A stretch of 33,658 bases of DNA from IMG/VR virus record IMGVR_UViG_3300024062_000003, positions 1 through 33,658 of that record; one strand, written 5' to 3'. Positions 14,690-20,374 of this stretch are shown here, piece after piece (the stretch's first letter is position 1; each line of letters opens with the position of its first letter). The notes beneath the pieces are model-generated. The model had not been told where the DNA came from. It made no database searches and worked only from the letters and a program-made list of their open reading frames with translations. The DNA is from a virus. Both the position numbers and the translations under genes were made by a program.

Positions 14690-14704
14690 CTACTTTTTCA
14701 GGGC

Positions 14705-14730
14705 AAAAAAAAGACCCCGCAAGTGCGAGG
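14705..14730 (-). terminator. Rho-independent terminator of the first early block
   Basis: On the minus strand CCTCGC pairs with GCGGGG around an ACTT loop (14715-14730), followed by TC and a run of eight T (14705-14712). It lies 65 bases past the stop of the 79-aa gene, so it ends the regulator-initiator-Nin transcript. Confidence 0.8.
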
Positions 14731-14795
14731 CCAAAGGGGAATCAATAAATTAGAAAGCGATAAAGTTACATTGCCGGGGAATTCCGACAACACCG

Positions 14796-15035
14796 TTAGT
14801 CTACTGGAAAAGAGGGATTAAGCAACAATAATTGATCCTCATTCGGAGGGATCTGCGCATCCTCGATTTTCTCCTGCACAATGTCTGCGATCTCCTCAAT
14901 CTCAGCAAAGGCTCTGTCAGGGTTGGCGCCCTCAGAGATCACGCTGTCACACACTGTGAGTATTCTGTCCTGCAGGTCATCGAACCCGTTAGCTCTGCAC
15001 AGCTCAATTAAGTTGCCGATAGTGATAGTCTTCAT
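14796..15035 (-). CDS. Small early protein, unknown
   Basis: A 79-aa acidic helical protein, beginning MKTITIGNLIELCRANGFDD and ending LLLLNPSFPVD. The segment RAFAEIEEIADIVQEKIED is likely a helix. Its ATG overlaps the ninG stop as ATGA, so it is coupled to that gene. It is the last gene before the terminator at 14705-14730. No family is recognised. Confidence 0.78.
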   Translation of the reverse strand: MKTITIGNLIELCRANGFDDLQDRILTVCDSVISEGANPDRAFAEIEEIADIVQEKIEDAQIPPNEDQLLLLNPSFPVD

Positions 15036-15439
15036 TTCAATCTCTCCGTATGGAATTTTATCTGTTCGTTGAAGTCATCCAGCAGATCACGATAATCTGC
15101 CGCGTACATTTTTTTAACCTTGCGCTTGTCCCGGTGCATCTCGTCCACAAAGTCTCTGCCAAAGTAGTCAATCATCCACAGGGTGTACTCGCTCTCTGCA
15201 GAGCCGTAGCGCATACCAAAGCCGTTGCACCCCTTGCACTGTGGCCAGACATTGCACTCCTCTAAGCTCCAATAGCTGGAGCTCCCCTTGGGTATGTAGT
15301 GGCCGCCATCGCACTCTTTCCAGTGGACGTTCTTTCCGCAGCTCACGCAGCTACAGTAGCCGTTGTCATCTGCTGACTTCATCCTGCTGAGCTTCTGCAG
15401 TTTCTCAAGGCACTGAGCTCGTAATGTTTTTTTAGCCAT
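15032..15439 (-). CDS. ninG: NinG-like recombination protein
   Basis: A 135-aa protein. Residues 25-75 hold a zinc/HNH-like core: CSCVSCGKNVHWKECDGGHYIPKG, then EECNVWPQCKGCNGF, with CxxC pairs on each side of an (D/E)xGHY motif. This is the pattern of lambda NinG (Rap), which targets branched recombination intermediates. I start it at 15439 (MAKKTLRAQCL) because that ATG overlaps the ninB end by eight bases; an earlier in-frame start would lie deep inside ninB. Placed next to ninB as in lambda, it probably resolves or channels recombination structures. Confidence 0.85.
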   Translation of the reverse strand: MAKKTLRAQCLEKLQKLSRMKSADDNGYCSCVSCGKNVHWKECDGGHYIPKGSSSYWSLEECNVWPQCKGCNGFGMRYGSAESEYTLWMIDYFGRDFVDEMHRDKRKVKKMYAADYRDLLDDFNEQIKFHTERLK

Positions 15440-15896
15440 AATTGTGAACCACCGAGCTCTCCCTGAGTACCGGGCCATCCTTGCTGGGGAACCCAACACT
15501 TACCACCCCATTAGTAATGGTGGCTATATTACTGTCTAGCTCCCGGTAAACCTTGCTCACCTGATCCCTCTCCAGATTGCTTGTTTTGCCCATTGTGTCT
15601 GGAAAAAGAGCAATTTGCAAAGCGGACCAAAGGGCCTTCACGCTGTCCTGCGTCCACTCAACCTCGATGCCGGGAACATCCCTGCCCTTAAATCTCACCT
15701 GAGAGGTGTAGCCTGCAGCGTTGAGCTCCTCTGCCAGCTCACGGCAATATTTGTGGATCGCGTTGTTTTGCGTGCCGGTTCTGGACCTGTTGGTTTTGCA
15801 CACCACCTTGAGGTAGCGCTTTTCTTGCCAGAGATCACCAAGGTTCTTAAACAGGTTGATTAGGTCTAGCTCTGTATCGACAACGTAGTCTTTCAT
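15432..15896 (-). CDS. ninB: NinB-like recombination mediator
   Basis: A 154-aa protein, with KTNRSRTGTQNNAIHKYCRELAEELN (residues 35-60) matching the QNxxxHxxxxxLA helix of the NinB/lambda Orf family. The C-terminal part (WTQDSVKALWSALQIALFP, then TSNLERDQVSKVYRELDSNI) fits the rest of the domain. Lambda Orf helps load annealing protein on SSB-coated DNA. The gene pairs with ninG downstream and, functionally, with the Rad52-exonuclease-SSB cassette across the control region. Its ATG overlaps the stop of the 112-aa gene as ATGA. Confidence 0.8.
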   Translation of the reverse strand: MKDYVVDTELDLINLFKNLGDLWQEKRYLKVVCKTNRSRTGTQNNAIHKYCRELAEELNAAGYTSQVRFKGRDVPGIEVEWTQDSVKALWSALQIALFPDTMGKTSNLERDQVSKVYRELDSNIATITNGVVSVGFPSKDGPVLRESSVVHNYG

Positions 15897-16231
15897 AATT
15901 TCACCCTCAAAAATTTATCCCGTAACTTGTCAGCTTTTGTCTCCAGCCGCATCTGGCACCTTGGCAAGGCCTTCTTGATCCCCAGCCTGTCTCGCCTTTT
16001 AGTGTTAACAGCAACGTACTCCTCTTTCTGTAGCAGGCAGTGGGGCTCACAGGCTGCGCGAAACTTTAGCCTTCCCTTTAAGGTTGCCCTGCCAATCCTG
16101 CCAGTCTTGCTATGGTCTCTGGTCCAGTTGCTGTACATGCTTATCGTGTACAGCTTACCGTCCTCAAAATACTCATGGTCCCCGGAAAACGGTACCCACT
16201 TAACCGCATTGTTTGTATTATTCTTCACCAT
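15893..16231 (-). CDS. Basic early protein, unknown
   Basis: A 112-aa very basic protein starting MVKNNTNNAVKWVPFSGDHEYF. The middle contains FRAACEPHCLLQKEEYVAVNTKRRDRLGIKK and the end KADKLRDKFLRVKL. The charge suggests nucleic-acid binding. It lies between the replication initiator and ninB, where helicase-loading proteins sit in lambda, but it has no ATPase motif and is too short for lambda P. It starts one base after the initiator stop region and is coupled to ninB. Confidence 0.78.
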   Translation of the reverse strand: MVKNNTNNAVKWVPFSGDHEYFEDGKLYTISMYSNWTRDHSKTGRIGRATLKGRLKFRAACEPHCLLQKEEYVAVNTKRRDRLGIKKALPRCQMRLETKADKLRDKFLRVKL

Positions 16232-16232
16232 T

Positions 16233-16913
16233 TTATTCCGCCCATGATCTATCAGTTAGTGATTGCTCCAGAGATTTACCCCTGATGCTGTCTGTCCCCT
16301 TGCCCTTGCTTGCGCGGTCCCTATCGCCCTTCTCCCAAGTCCTAACGCACGCCTGCCAATCCTTGACCGGGTTGCCACCCTTTGTCTTCCAGCCCCTTAC
16401 CGAATAGTAGTCAACAAAATACTGTCCATCTATTCCGTTACCCCTAGAGTTACAATACTCCTGCACCTCTTCGTGTGTTGGGCGAACAGCCCCCCTCTTC
16501 TCTTTAGTATTAGTTTTATTATTCTCCTTTACTATTAAGGTAGAAGATTTGTTCGTGGGGGTATGGAAGTTTTCTTCGTGCCCCCCATGAAGATTTTTTC
16601 CACCCCCCATGAAGTTTTCTTCTAGGGGTGCTGCTTTATCGACTAGGTAGATGTGCCTGCGCTGCTGCTGGTTCTCGTCCAAAAAGCACTGCACGTTGAT
16701 GTACCCGGCATCCTGCAGCTCAGAGATCCACTTGCTGATCGAGCGCTTTGTGACGTTATGACGTTTCTGGAAGTATTGATTGCCCGCCCAACAAAACCCC
16801 TCAGAGTTTGTCAGGCCAGAGATCTCACCAAAAAGTAACCGGGCGTTTGCCGAAAGGCTGTGGTCATAAAAGACGTTAGCCGGGATGATGGCGTATAGCG
16901 GCTTATTTTCCAT
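16233..16913 (-). CDS. O-like replication initiator with internal origin
   Basis: A 226-aa protein. Residues 1-90 form a winged-helix (HTH_36-type) domain: LSANARLLFGEISGLTN, then FQKRHNVTKRSISKWISELQDAGYI and a wing RRHIYLVD. Residues 97-124 are a low-complexity linker encoded by iteron DNA. The C-terminal domain (EEVQEYCNSRG, then DYYSVRGWKTKGG and VKDWQACVRTWEK) is the type found in phage initiators that recruit host or phage helicase functions. The start at 16913 follows GGTGAGT and overlaps the regulator gene by 11 bases. The structure matches lambda O: N-terminal DNA binding with the origin inside the gene. Confidence 0.85.
   Translation of the reverse strand: MENKPLYAIIPANVFYDHSLSANARLLFGEISGLTNSEGFCWAGNQYFQKRHNVTKRSISKWISELQDAGYINVQCFLDENQQQRRHIYLVDKAAPLEENFMGGGKNLHGGHEENFHTPTNKSSTLIVKENNKTNTKEKRGAVRPTHEEVQEYCNSRGNGIDGQYFVDYYSVRGWKTKGGNPVKDWQACVRTWEKGDRDRASKGKGTDSIRGKSLEQSLTDRSWAE
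16501..16622 (-). other. Putative replication origin: four iterons plus A+T-rich block
   Basis: Four copies of GAAGWTTTNTTC lie at 16543-16554, 16566-16577, 16589-16600 and 16611-16622, with 22-23 base periodicity (about two helical turns). One copy, GAAGTTTTCTTC, is a perfect palindrome and the others have GAA and TTC ends. Two copies are preceded by CCCCCCAT. On the downstream side of the gene lies a block, 16501-16540, in which 31 of 40 bases are A or T. The order initiator N-domain, iterons, A+T-rich block is that of lambda ori. Confidence 0.7.
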
Positions 16914-17112
16914 ACTCACCCCACTTGATAAACTGCGATAGGTTAACCCCAAATGACCCGGCCAGCAGGTTCAGAGTTGTGAGGGTTGGATTGCCTCTGC
17001 TCTTGAGGTTGCTAAGGGCCGCCTGTGACATGCCTGCAGCATCCGCTAGATCCTGATTGCGAGCATCATTCATTGTTAACCCGATTTCAATTGCCTGTTT
17101 TAAGTTGAACAT
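16903..17112 (-). CDS. Cro-like helix-turn-helix regulator
   Basis: A 69-aa protein with an XRE/Cro-type helix-turn-helix: RNQDLADAAGMSQAALSNLKSRGNPTLTTLNLLAGSFGVNLSQFI. The recognition helix is SQAALSNLKSR, at about residues 29-39. The size is that of a Cro-type single-domain repressor, without the cleavable C-terminal domain of a CI. It is the first gene leftward from the control region, whose paired TTGCAA promoters would be its operators. There is no CI-type partner gene, so it may regulate early lytic timing and not lysogeny. Confidence 0.88.
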   Translation of the reverse strand: MFNLKQAIEIGLTMNDARNQDLADAAGMSQAALSNLKSRGNPTLTTLNLLAGSFGVNLSQFIKWGEYGK

Positions 17113-17144
17113 TGTTTTGTACCTGTTAGTGAATGTCTGCGCAT

Positions 17145-17171
17145 CCTATAGCACCTTTCAATTCATTGCAA
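17145..17171 (-). promoter_or_regulatory. Leftward early promoter
   Basis: Minus strand: -35 TTGCAA (17166-17171) and -10 TATAGG (17145-17150), 15 bases apart, which is short. It would drive the Cro-like gene at 17112. The leader contains TTCACTAACAGG, resembling the CCTCACTAACG leader at the other early promoters. Confidence 0.45.
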
Positions 17172-17212
17172 CAATTACGGCTACAAATTAATTTCATATT
17201 GTGTGTTGCAAT
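17165..17212. promoter_or_regulatory. Inverted-repeat operator pair
   Basis: ATTGCAACA at 17165-17173 is the inverted copy of TGTTGCAAT at 17204-17212. Each arm contains TTGCAA, a self-complementary hexamer that serves as the -35 of one of the two divergent promoters. A dimeric regulator, most simply the Cro-like protein, could bind both arms and close both promoters. The intergenic region 17113-17259 holds no gene. Confidence 0.5.
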
Positions 17213-17233
17213 CAAAAGTTAGATGTGTATACT
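17206..17233 (+). promoter_or_regulatory. Rightward early promoter
   Basis: Plus strand: -35 TTGCAA (17206-17211), 16-base spacer, -10 TATACT (17228-17233). A start near 17240 gives a 20-base leader that ends with CCAAGGGGAACC before the ATG at 17260. It drives the recombination cassette. Confidence 0.65.
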
Positions 17234-17259
17234 GGGCGGACTAACCAAGGGGAACCATT

Positions 17260-17610
17260 ATGAAATTAGTAGAAGGCAACACCATCACTATTAACGGCCA
17301 CGACTGGCTTATAGATAACGTGTTAAACACAAACGATGCAGGCGAGACTTGCATACAAGTTAGGGCGCTCACCAAAAAGCGTTTTACTACTCGCAACCCG
17401 GATGGGTTTGTAGGTTGGCAAACGGCCCTTTGGGTGCGGGAGGACGCAACTCCTAGCCCTTTTGATGATTATGCTCAAGGTGAGTATGATTGCCTGCATG
17501 GCTATGATGCCTTGGCAGGAAGATCTGAGTGCTATTACAACGGCTTTGCCGATCAGTACGCGGCAGAGCAAATTGCAACTAACATATCTGAGTTGGGGAG
17601 ACTACTATGA
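17260..17610 (+). CDS. Unknown protein heading the recombination cassette
   Basis: A 116-aa acidic protein starting MKLVEGNTITINGHDWLIDNV. It contains a GFVGWQTALWVRED strand and a Tyr/Asp-rich segment (FDDYAQGEYDCLHGYDAL), ending in a helix with ISELGRLL. There is no membrane segment and no recognised family. It is the first gene after the rightward promoter, uses the AAGGGGAAC ribosome site of the early leader type, and overlaps the Rad52-like gene by four bases (ATGA), so it may be a partner of the annealing system. Confidence 0.8.
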   Translation: MKLVEGNTITINGHDWLIDNVLNTNDAGETCIQVRALTKKRFTTRNPDGFVGWQTALWVREDATPSPFDDYAQGEYDCLHGYDALAGRSECYYNGFADQYAAEQIATNISELGRLL

Positions 17611-17999
17611 AAAACTGGGATCAAATCAGGGAGGAGCTCAAGGCTCCTTTCGCCACTAACGTGCTTAAATTTAGAGCCGGTGGTGGTGGTAAGCAGTTGG
17701 CGTACATTGATGCGCGTGCTGTTATGAAGCGTCTTGATGACGTTGTTGGTATGGAAAACTGGCAGTGTCACTATGAAGACCTGAGTGGCCGGGTTATCTG
17801 CAGGCTGTCCATCCGTGTTGACGGAGAGTGGATCACCAAGTGTGATGGCGCCGGGGACACCAAGATAGAGGGCGAGAAGGGCGGTATTTCAGACGCTCTT
17901 AAACGCGCTGCAGTATTATTTGGTGTAGGGCGTTACCTCTATTACTTGCCTGCAGGGACTACTGTCAACAACCTGCCAGCATGGGCGGTGCCACAATGA
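17607..17999 (+). CDS. Rad52-family annealing protein
   Basis: A 130-aa protein with the Rad52/22 core: LAYIDARAVMKRLDDVVGMENWQ (residues 31-53), CRLSIRVDGEWITKCDGAGDT and GGISDALKRAAVLFGVGRYLYYLP (92-115). It pairs complementary single strands coated by SSB. It lacks the long C-terminal tail seen in many Rad52-type phage proteins, ending shortly after GRYLYYLP, as in other compact phage members. Neighbours are an exonuclease and SSB, a standard SynExo arrangement. It overlaps the exonuclease gene by four bases (ATGA). Confidence 0.9.
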   Translation: MKNWDQIREELKAPFATNVLKFRAGGGGKQLAYIDARAVMKRLDDVVGMENWQCHYEDLSGRVICRLSIRVDGEWITKCDGAGDTKIEGEKGGISDALKRAAVLFGVGRYLYYLPAGTTVNNLPAWAVPQ

Positions 18000-18754
18000 A
18001 ATATACTGCTGAGGCTGGACACTGGTACACTCGCTCTGGTGAGCCTGCATATACCTATGAGACTGGTTGCGGGGAAACCAAAAAGACGACACTGAGAGAG
18101 GCCAGAAAACTTAATCTGGTCCCCTCGGTAACATCTATTCTGGGCATTGCTGATAAACCTGCATTGACCCATTGGAAAATTTTGCAGACCATTCAGGCCA
18201 CCAAGGATGTCAGGCGCTCTGACTATGAGGATGAAGGGAGCCACCTAAAGGCCGTTCTAAGGGAATCTAAGCGCGTTGGCCGTGAGGCGGCAGAACGGGG
18301 CACCGAGATCCACGCAATGATTGAGAAGGGCTTTAGAGGCGGTTTAAAGGGCCCTGCGTATACTGCAGTAAGGGAGATTCTCGATATGCTGCACCCAAAT
18401 GACACTTGGCGTGCGGAAGATAGCTTTTGTAGCAGACTGGGCTATGGTGGTAAGGTTGACCTTAGCTCATTGAGTGGCGTATTTGTGGATTTTAAAACCA
18501 AAGACAATTTGGCTGACAAAGAGGTCAGCAAGCTAGTGTATGATGAGCATGGCATGCAGTTGAGCGCCTATGCTGAAGGTATGCGCTTTTATAATCCTGA
18601 GAGAATTTCTATTTTTATTGATAGGGATGACCCTACTGTCGTTAAGCATTACGTTTGGGACCGTGATAGCCATGAAAGACACTTGGCCATGTTTAAGGCC
18701 TTGTTGACTTACTGGCAGCTTGCGAAAAACCACACCACTGAAACTGGAGAATAA
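17996..18754 (+). CDS. RecB-like PD-(D/E)XK exonuclease
   Basis: A 252-aa protein. Motifs of the Cas4/RecB-like nuclease fold: REAAERGTEIHAMIE (RGTxxH, about residues 95-109), then GKVDLSS (metal Asp) and FVDFKTKD (DxK), followed by HGMQLSAYAEGM with the QxxxY motif. The order H, D, DxK, QxxxY is diagnostic. It would resect double-stranded ends to feed the Rad52-like annealing protein encoded just before it. The start at 17996 makes an ATGA overlap; an ATG at 17981 is less suitable. Confidence 0.9.
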   Translation: MKYTAEAGHWYTRSGEPAYTYETGCGETKKTTLREARKLNLVPSVTSILGIADKPALTHWKILQTIQATKDVRRSDYEDEGSHLKAVLRESKRVGREAAERGTEIHAMIEKGFRGGLKGPAYTAVREILDMLHPNDTWRAEDSFCSRLGYGGKVDLSSLSGVFVDFKTKDNLADKEVSKLVYDEHGMQLSAYAEGMRFYNPERISIFIDRDDPTVVKHYVWDRDSHERHLAMFKALLTYWQLAKNHTTETGE

Positions 18755-18755
18755 T

Positions 18756-19139
18756 ATGAATGTTTTAATTTTTACTGGCAATTGCGGGGCAGATATGGAA
18801 GTGCGTCACACGCCAAATGGCAAAGTGATTGGTTCTGTACCTGTTGCGTGCAAATCAGGTTGGGGCGATAATGAAAAAACCACTTGGGTAACCTGCAAGG
18901 TGTTTGGTGAGAAGCGCGTACCAGCACTTTCCAACCTGCTCAAGAAGGGCGCACCCGTTACAGTACAGGGCGAGTTTTCGCTGGATACTTGGGAGCATGA
19001 AGGCAAAAACTACAGCAAGGCCTGCTTGGTGATCAACGACATCAAGGTCCACTCTGCAGGTCAGCAGGAAAGCCAAAAGCCAGCTCAAGTAGCGCCACCT
19101 GCAAACAATGTATTTGATGAATCAGACATCCCATTTTAG
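18756..19139 (+). CDS. ssb: Single-stranded DNA-binding protein
   Basis: A 127-aa OB-fold SSB. It begins MNVLIFTGNCGADMEVRHTPNGKVIGSVPVAC, continues with TTWVTCKVFGEKR and VQGEFSLDTWEHEGK, and has a short linker rich in Gln, Pro and Ala. The C-terminus DESDIPF is the acidic tip by which bacterial SSBs contact partner proteins. The start at 18756 follows GGAGA, immediately after the exonuclease stop (18752-18754). It completes the SynExo-SSB recombination set. Confidence 0.95.
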   Translation: MNVLIFTGNCGADMEVRHTPNGKVIGSVPVACKSGWGDNEKTTWVTCKVFGEKRVPALSNLLKKGAPVTVQGEFSLDTWEHEGKNYSKACLVINDIKVHSAGQQESQKPAQVAPPANNVFDESDIPF

Positions 19140-19147
19140 GAGGGAAT

Positions 19148-19339
19148 ATGACTACCAAGCAAAGAAAGAAAAAGATCAAAGAGGCCAACAAGGCGGCAGA
19201 TAAAGCCATCCGTGACGCACAAATGCCGGGAGTATTGAAGTCCGTGAGAGACTTTGTGTACACTCCGCTGACGGTTAGCTATGGTCAGATGATACTAGCG
19301 TGCATGCTCATTATTGGTCTCATTTCTATCGCCAACTAA
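19148..19339 (+). CDS. Small single-pass membrane protein
   Basis: A 63-aa protein. Residues 1-26 are very basic (MTTKQRKKKIKEANKAADKAI), and residues 45-62 form a hydrophobic membrane span (SYGQMILACMLIIGLISIA). This is an N-in tail-anchored topology. A strong AGGAGGGAAT ribosome site precedes the ATG. It closes the rightward recombination cassette. Its role is unknown: membrane anchoring of replication or a superinfection function are possible but not shown. Confidence 0.8.
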   Translation: MTTKQRKKKIKEANKAADKAIRDAQMPGVLKSVRDFVYTPLTVSYGQMILACMLIIGLISIAN

Positions 19340-19410
19340 TTTCCCCCTGACCGCCAGTATCCCCTTGCTGGTTAGTGACAGGATTAGCCCACCTGTGGTC
19401 ACAACGGGCT

Positions 19411-19425
19411 GCATATTGCATATGC
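19411..19425. promoter_or_regulatory. Perfect palindrome GCATAT-TGC-ATATGC
   Basis: A 15-base perfect inverted repeat lies in the gap 19340-19482, upstream of the promoter at 19460. It is a candidate regulator-binding site. The rest of this gap shows no gene. Confidence 0.4.
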
Positions 19426-19459
19426 TTCTAAATCATTATCTTCCCCACGCATAGCTCTG

Positions 19460-19465
19460 TACAAT
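19460..19465 (+). promoter_or_regulatory. Possible promoter of the micropeptide unit
   Basis: TGTACAAT contains -10 TACAAT at 19460-19465, in a context like the early promoters at 14581 and 12659. No strong -35 is visible. A start near 19472 would give a leader of about 23 bases with GGAGG before the GTG at 19495. Confidence 0.35.
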
Positions 19466-19494
19466 CTCGCCTGAATCAATCAATGGAGGTAGTT

Positions 19495-19572
19495 GTGATA
19501 CTTTACGGTATAGCGGTGGTGTTGTTAGGTTTATCGGCAATAGCAAAAGACGATTTAAAGGGCTCATTGTAG
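19495..19572 (+). CDS. Membrane micropeptide (25 aa)
   Basis: Starting at GTG 19495, with GGAGG five bases upstream, it reads (M)ILYGIAVVLLGLSAIAKDD and ends LKGSL. An in-frame ATG at 19483 would give 29 aa but has a poorer ribosome site. The whole peptide is one hydrophobic helix followed by a short charged tail. Its stop codon lies inside the loop of the terminator at 19557-19583, so the unit ends with the peptide. Such single-span peptides occur as holin-like or inhibitory proteins in phages, but no family is recognised. Confidence 0.6.
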   Translation: MILYGIAVVLLGLSAIAKDDLKGSL

Positions 19573-19583
19573 GGCCCTTTTTT
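19557..19583 (+). terminator. Rho-independent terminator of the rightward unit
   Basis: AAAGGGC (19557-19563) pairs perfectly with GCCCTTT (19574-19580) around a 10-base loop, and T-run bases follow to 19583. It separates the recombination and micropeptide units from the basic-protein genes at 19598. Confidence 0.8.
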
Positions 19584-19597
19584 GGTATAATCGGACC
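19583..19597 (+). promoter_or_regulatory. Late promoter-like motif, leaderless position
   Basis: TGGTATAATCGGACC with TATAAT at 19586-19591 begins where the terminator ends. Six bases separate the hexamer from the ATG at 19598, so transcription would start on the ATG. It is the only plus-strand member of the six-site family. Confidence 0.6.
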
Positions 19598-19882
19598 ATG
19601 AAAAAGAAAGACAGCAAACTTACAAATGCAGGGGTCTCTGGCTACAACAAGCCAAAGCGCACCCCCGGCCATAAAACCAAAAGCCATGTTGTGGTTGCCA
19701 AGGAGGGTGGAAAGACAAAAACCATCCGGTTTGGCCAGCAGGGTGTCTCTGGGTCACCAAAGAGAAAAGGCGAATCCAAGTCAGATACTGCCAGACGCAA
19801 ATCATTCAAAGCCCGGCACGCTGAAAACATCAAGAAGGGCAAGATGTCTGCAGCTTATTGGGCCTCAAAAACTAAGTGGTAA
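19598..19882 (+). CDS. Very basic conserved protein (DUF6321-like)
   Basis: A 94-aa protein rich in Lys and Arg. It contains GVSGYNKPKRTPGHKTKSHVV, then GGKTKTIRFGQQGVSGS, a KARHAENIKKGKMSAAYWASK end, and a final KW. I recognise this family from marine phages (DUF6321). The charge implies DNA or RNA binding. No ribosome site precedes the ATG; a TATAAT hexamer ends seven bases before it. It is isolated from the recombination genes by a terminator and has a late-type promoter, so late expression is likely, for instance in DNA condensation or packaging. Confidence 0.85.
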   Translation: MKKKDSKLTNAGVSGYNKPKRTPGHKTKSHVVVAKEGGKTKTIRFGQQGVSGSPKRKGESKSDTARRKSFKARHAENIKKGKMSAAYWASKTKW

Positions 19883-19913
19883 AAAACCTTACGAAACATT
19901 AGAGGATATTCTC

Positions 19914-20027
19914 ATGCCAATGGTAGGAAAGAAGAAGTACCCGTACACCAAAGAGGGTAAAGCAGCCGCCAAAAAAGCAGCTAAAAAGTCAGGCAAAAAA
20001 GTAGTCAAGAAAAAGAAGCGCTACTAG
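19914..20027 (+). CDS. Very basic small protein (37 aa)
   Basis: A 37-aa protein, MPMVGKKKYPYTKEGKAAAK and then a Lys/Ala-rich tail ending KKKKRY. It has 17 Lys or Arg in 37 residues, with AAKK repeats like histone H1 or bacterial Hu-like tails. AGAGGATATTCTC precedes the ATG. It follows the DUF6321-like gene by 31 bases, so both are probably co-expressed nucleoid-type DNA-binding proteins. Its stop shares the palindromic CTAG with the convergent endolysin gene. Confidence 0.8.
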   Translation: MPMVGKKKYPYTKEGKAAAKKAAKKSGKKVVKKKKRY

Positions 20028-20374
20028 TAAGGCCAAGACACGGGTGTAGTCTCCCGCATATCCACATGCACAAATGCCCGGTGGACACCGATCCCGGTAA
20101 ACCCCAAGGCATATGCGTGCTTCTGTATTAGATACCTCTCATTGCCTCCTGAGACCGCTATGTCGCAAGCCAGCCCACTGCTATGCATTCCCGGACCATT
20201 GGCCTTAGATCGCTCTATAGAGTGCTCTGGGGACCTATATCCGCTGGTGATCGTAAAAGGGAATCCGCACGCCTCTCGCAAGTGGTCCAGCTTCAACAGG
20301 AAAGACTCCTGCATCTTATTCTCGCCAGTCTCTTGGCAATCAAACTCATCCACCGAAAAGTATTTTAAATCCAC
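20024..20374 (-). CDS. Endolysin, peptidase M15 family
   Basis: A 116-aa zinc peptidase. Metal-binding motifs: SGYRSPEHS, GMHSSGLACDI (H and D of the HxxxxxxD site), and FVHVDMR with the final His. This is the M15_3 layout of phage L-Ala-D-Glu or D-Ala endopeptidases that cut peptidoglycan. There is no signal peptide or transmembrane segment, so it needs a holin to reach the wall; candidates lie at 32550-33578. The start is GTG, overlapping the upstream stop by one base (TAGTG). It is the last gene of the leftward transcript. Confidence 0.9.
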   Translation of the reverse strand: MDLKYFSVDEFDCQETGENKMQESFLLKLDHLREACGFPFTITSGYRSPEHSIERSKANGPGMHSSGLACDIAVSGGNERYLIQKHAYALGFTGIGVHRAFVHVDMRETTPVSWPY

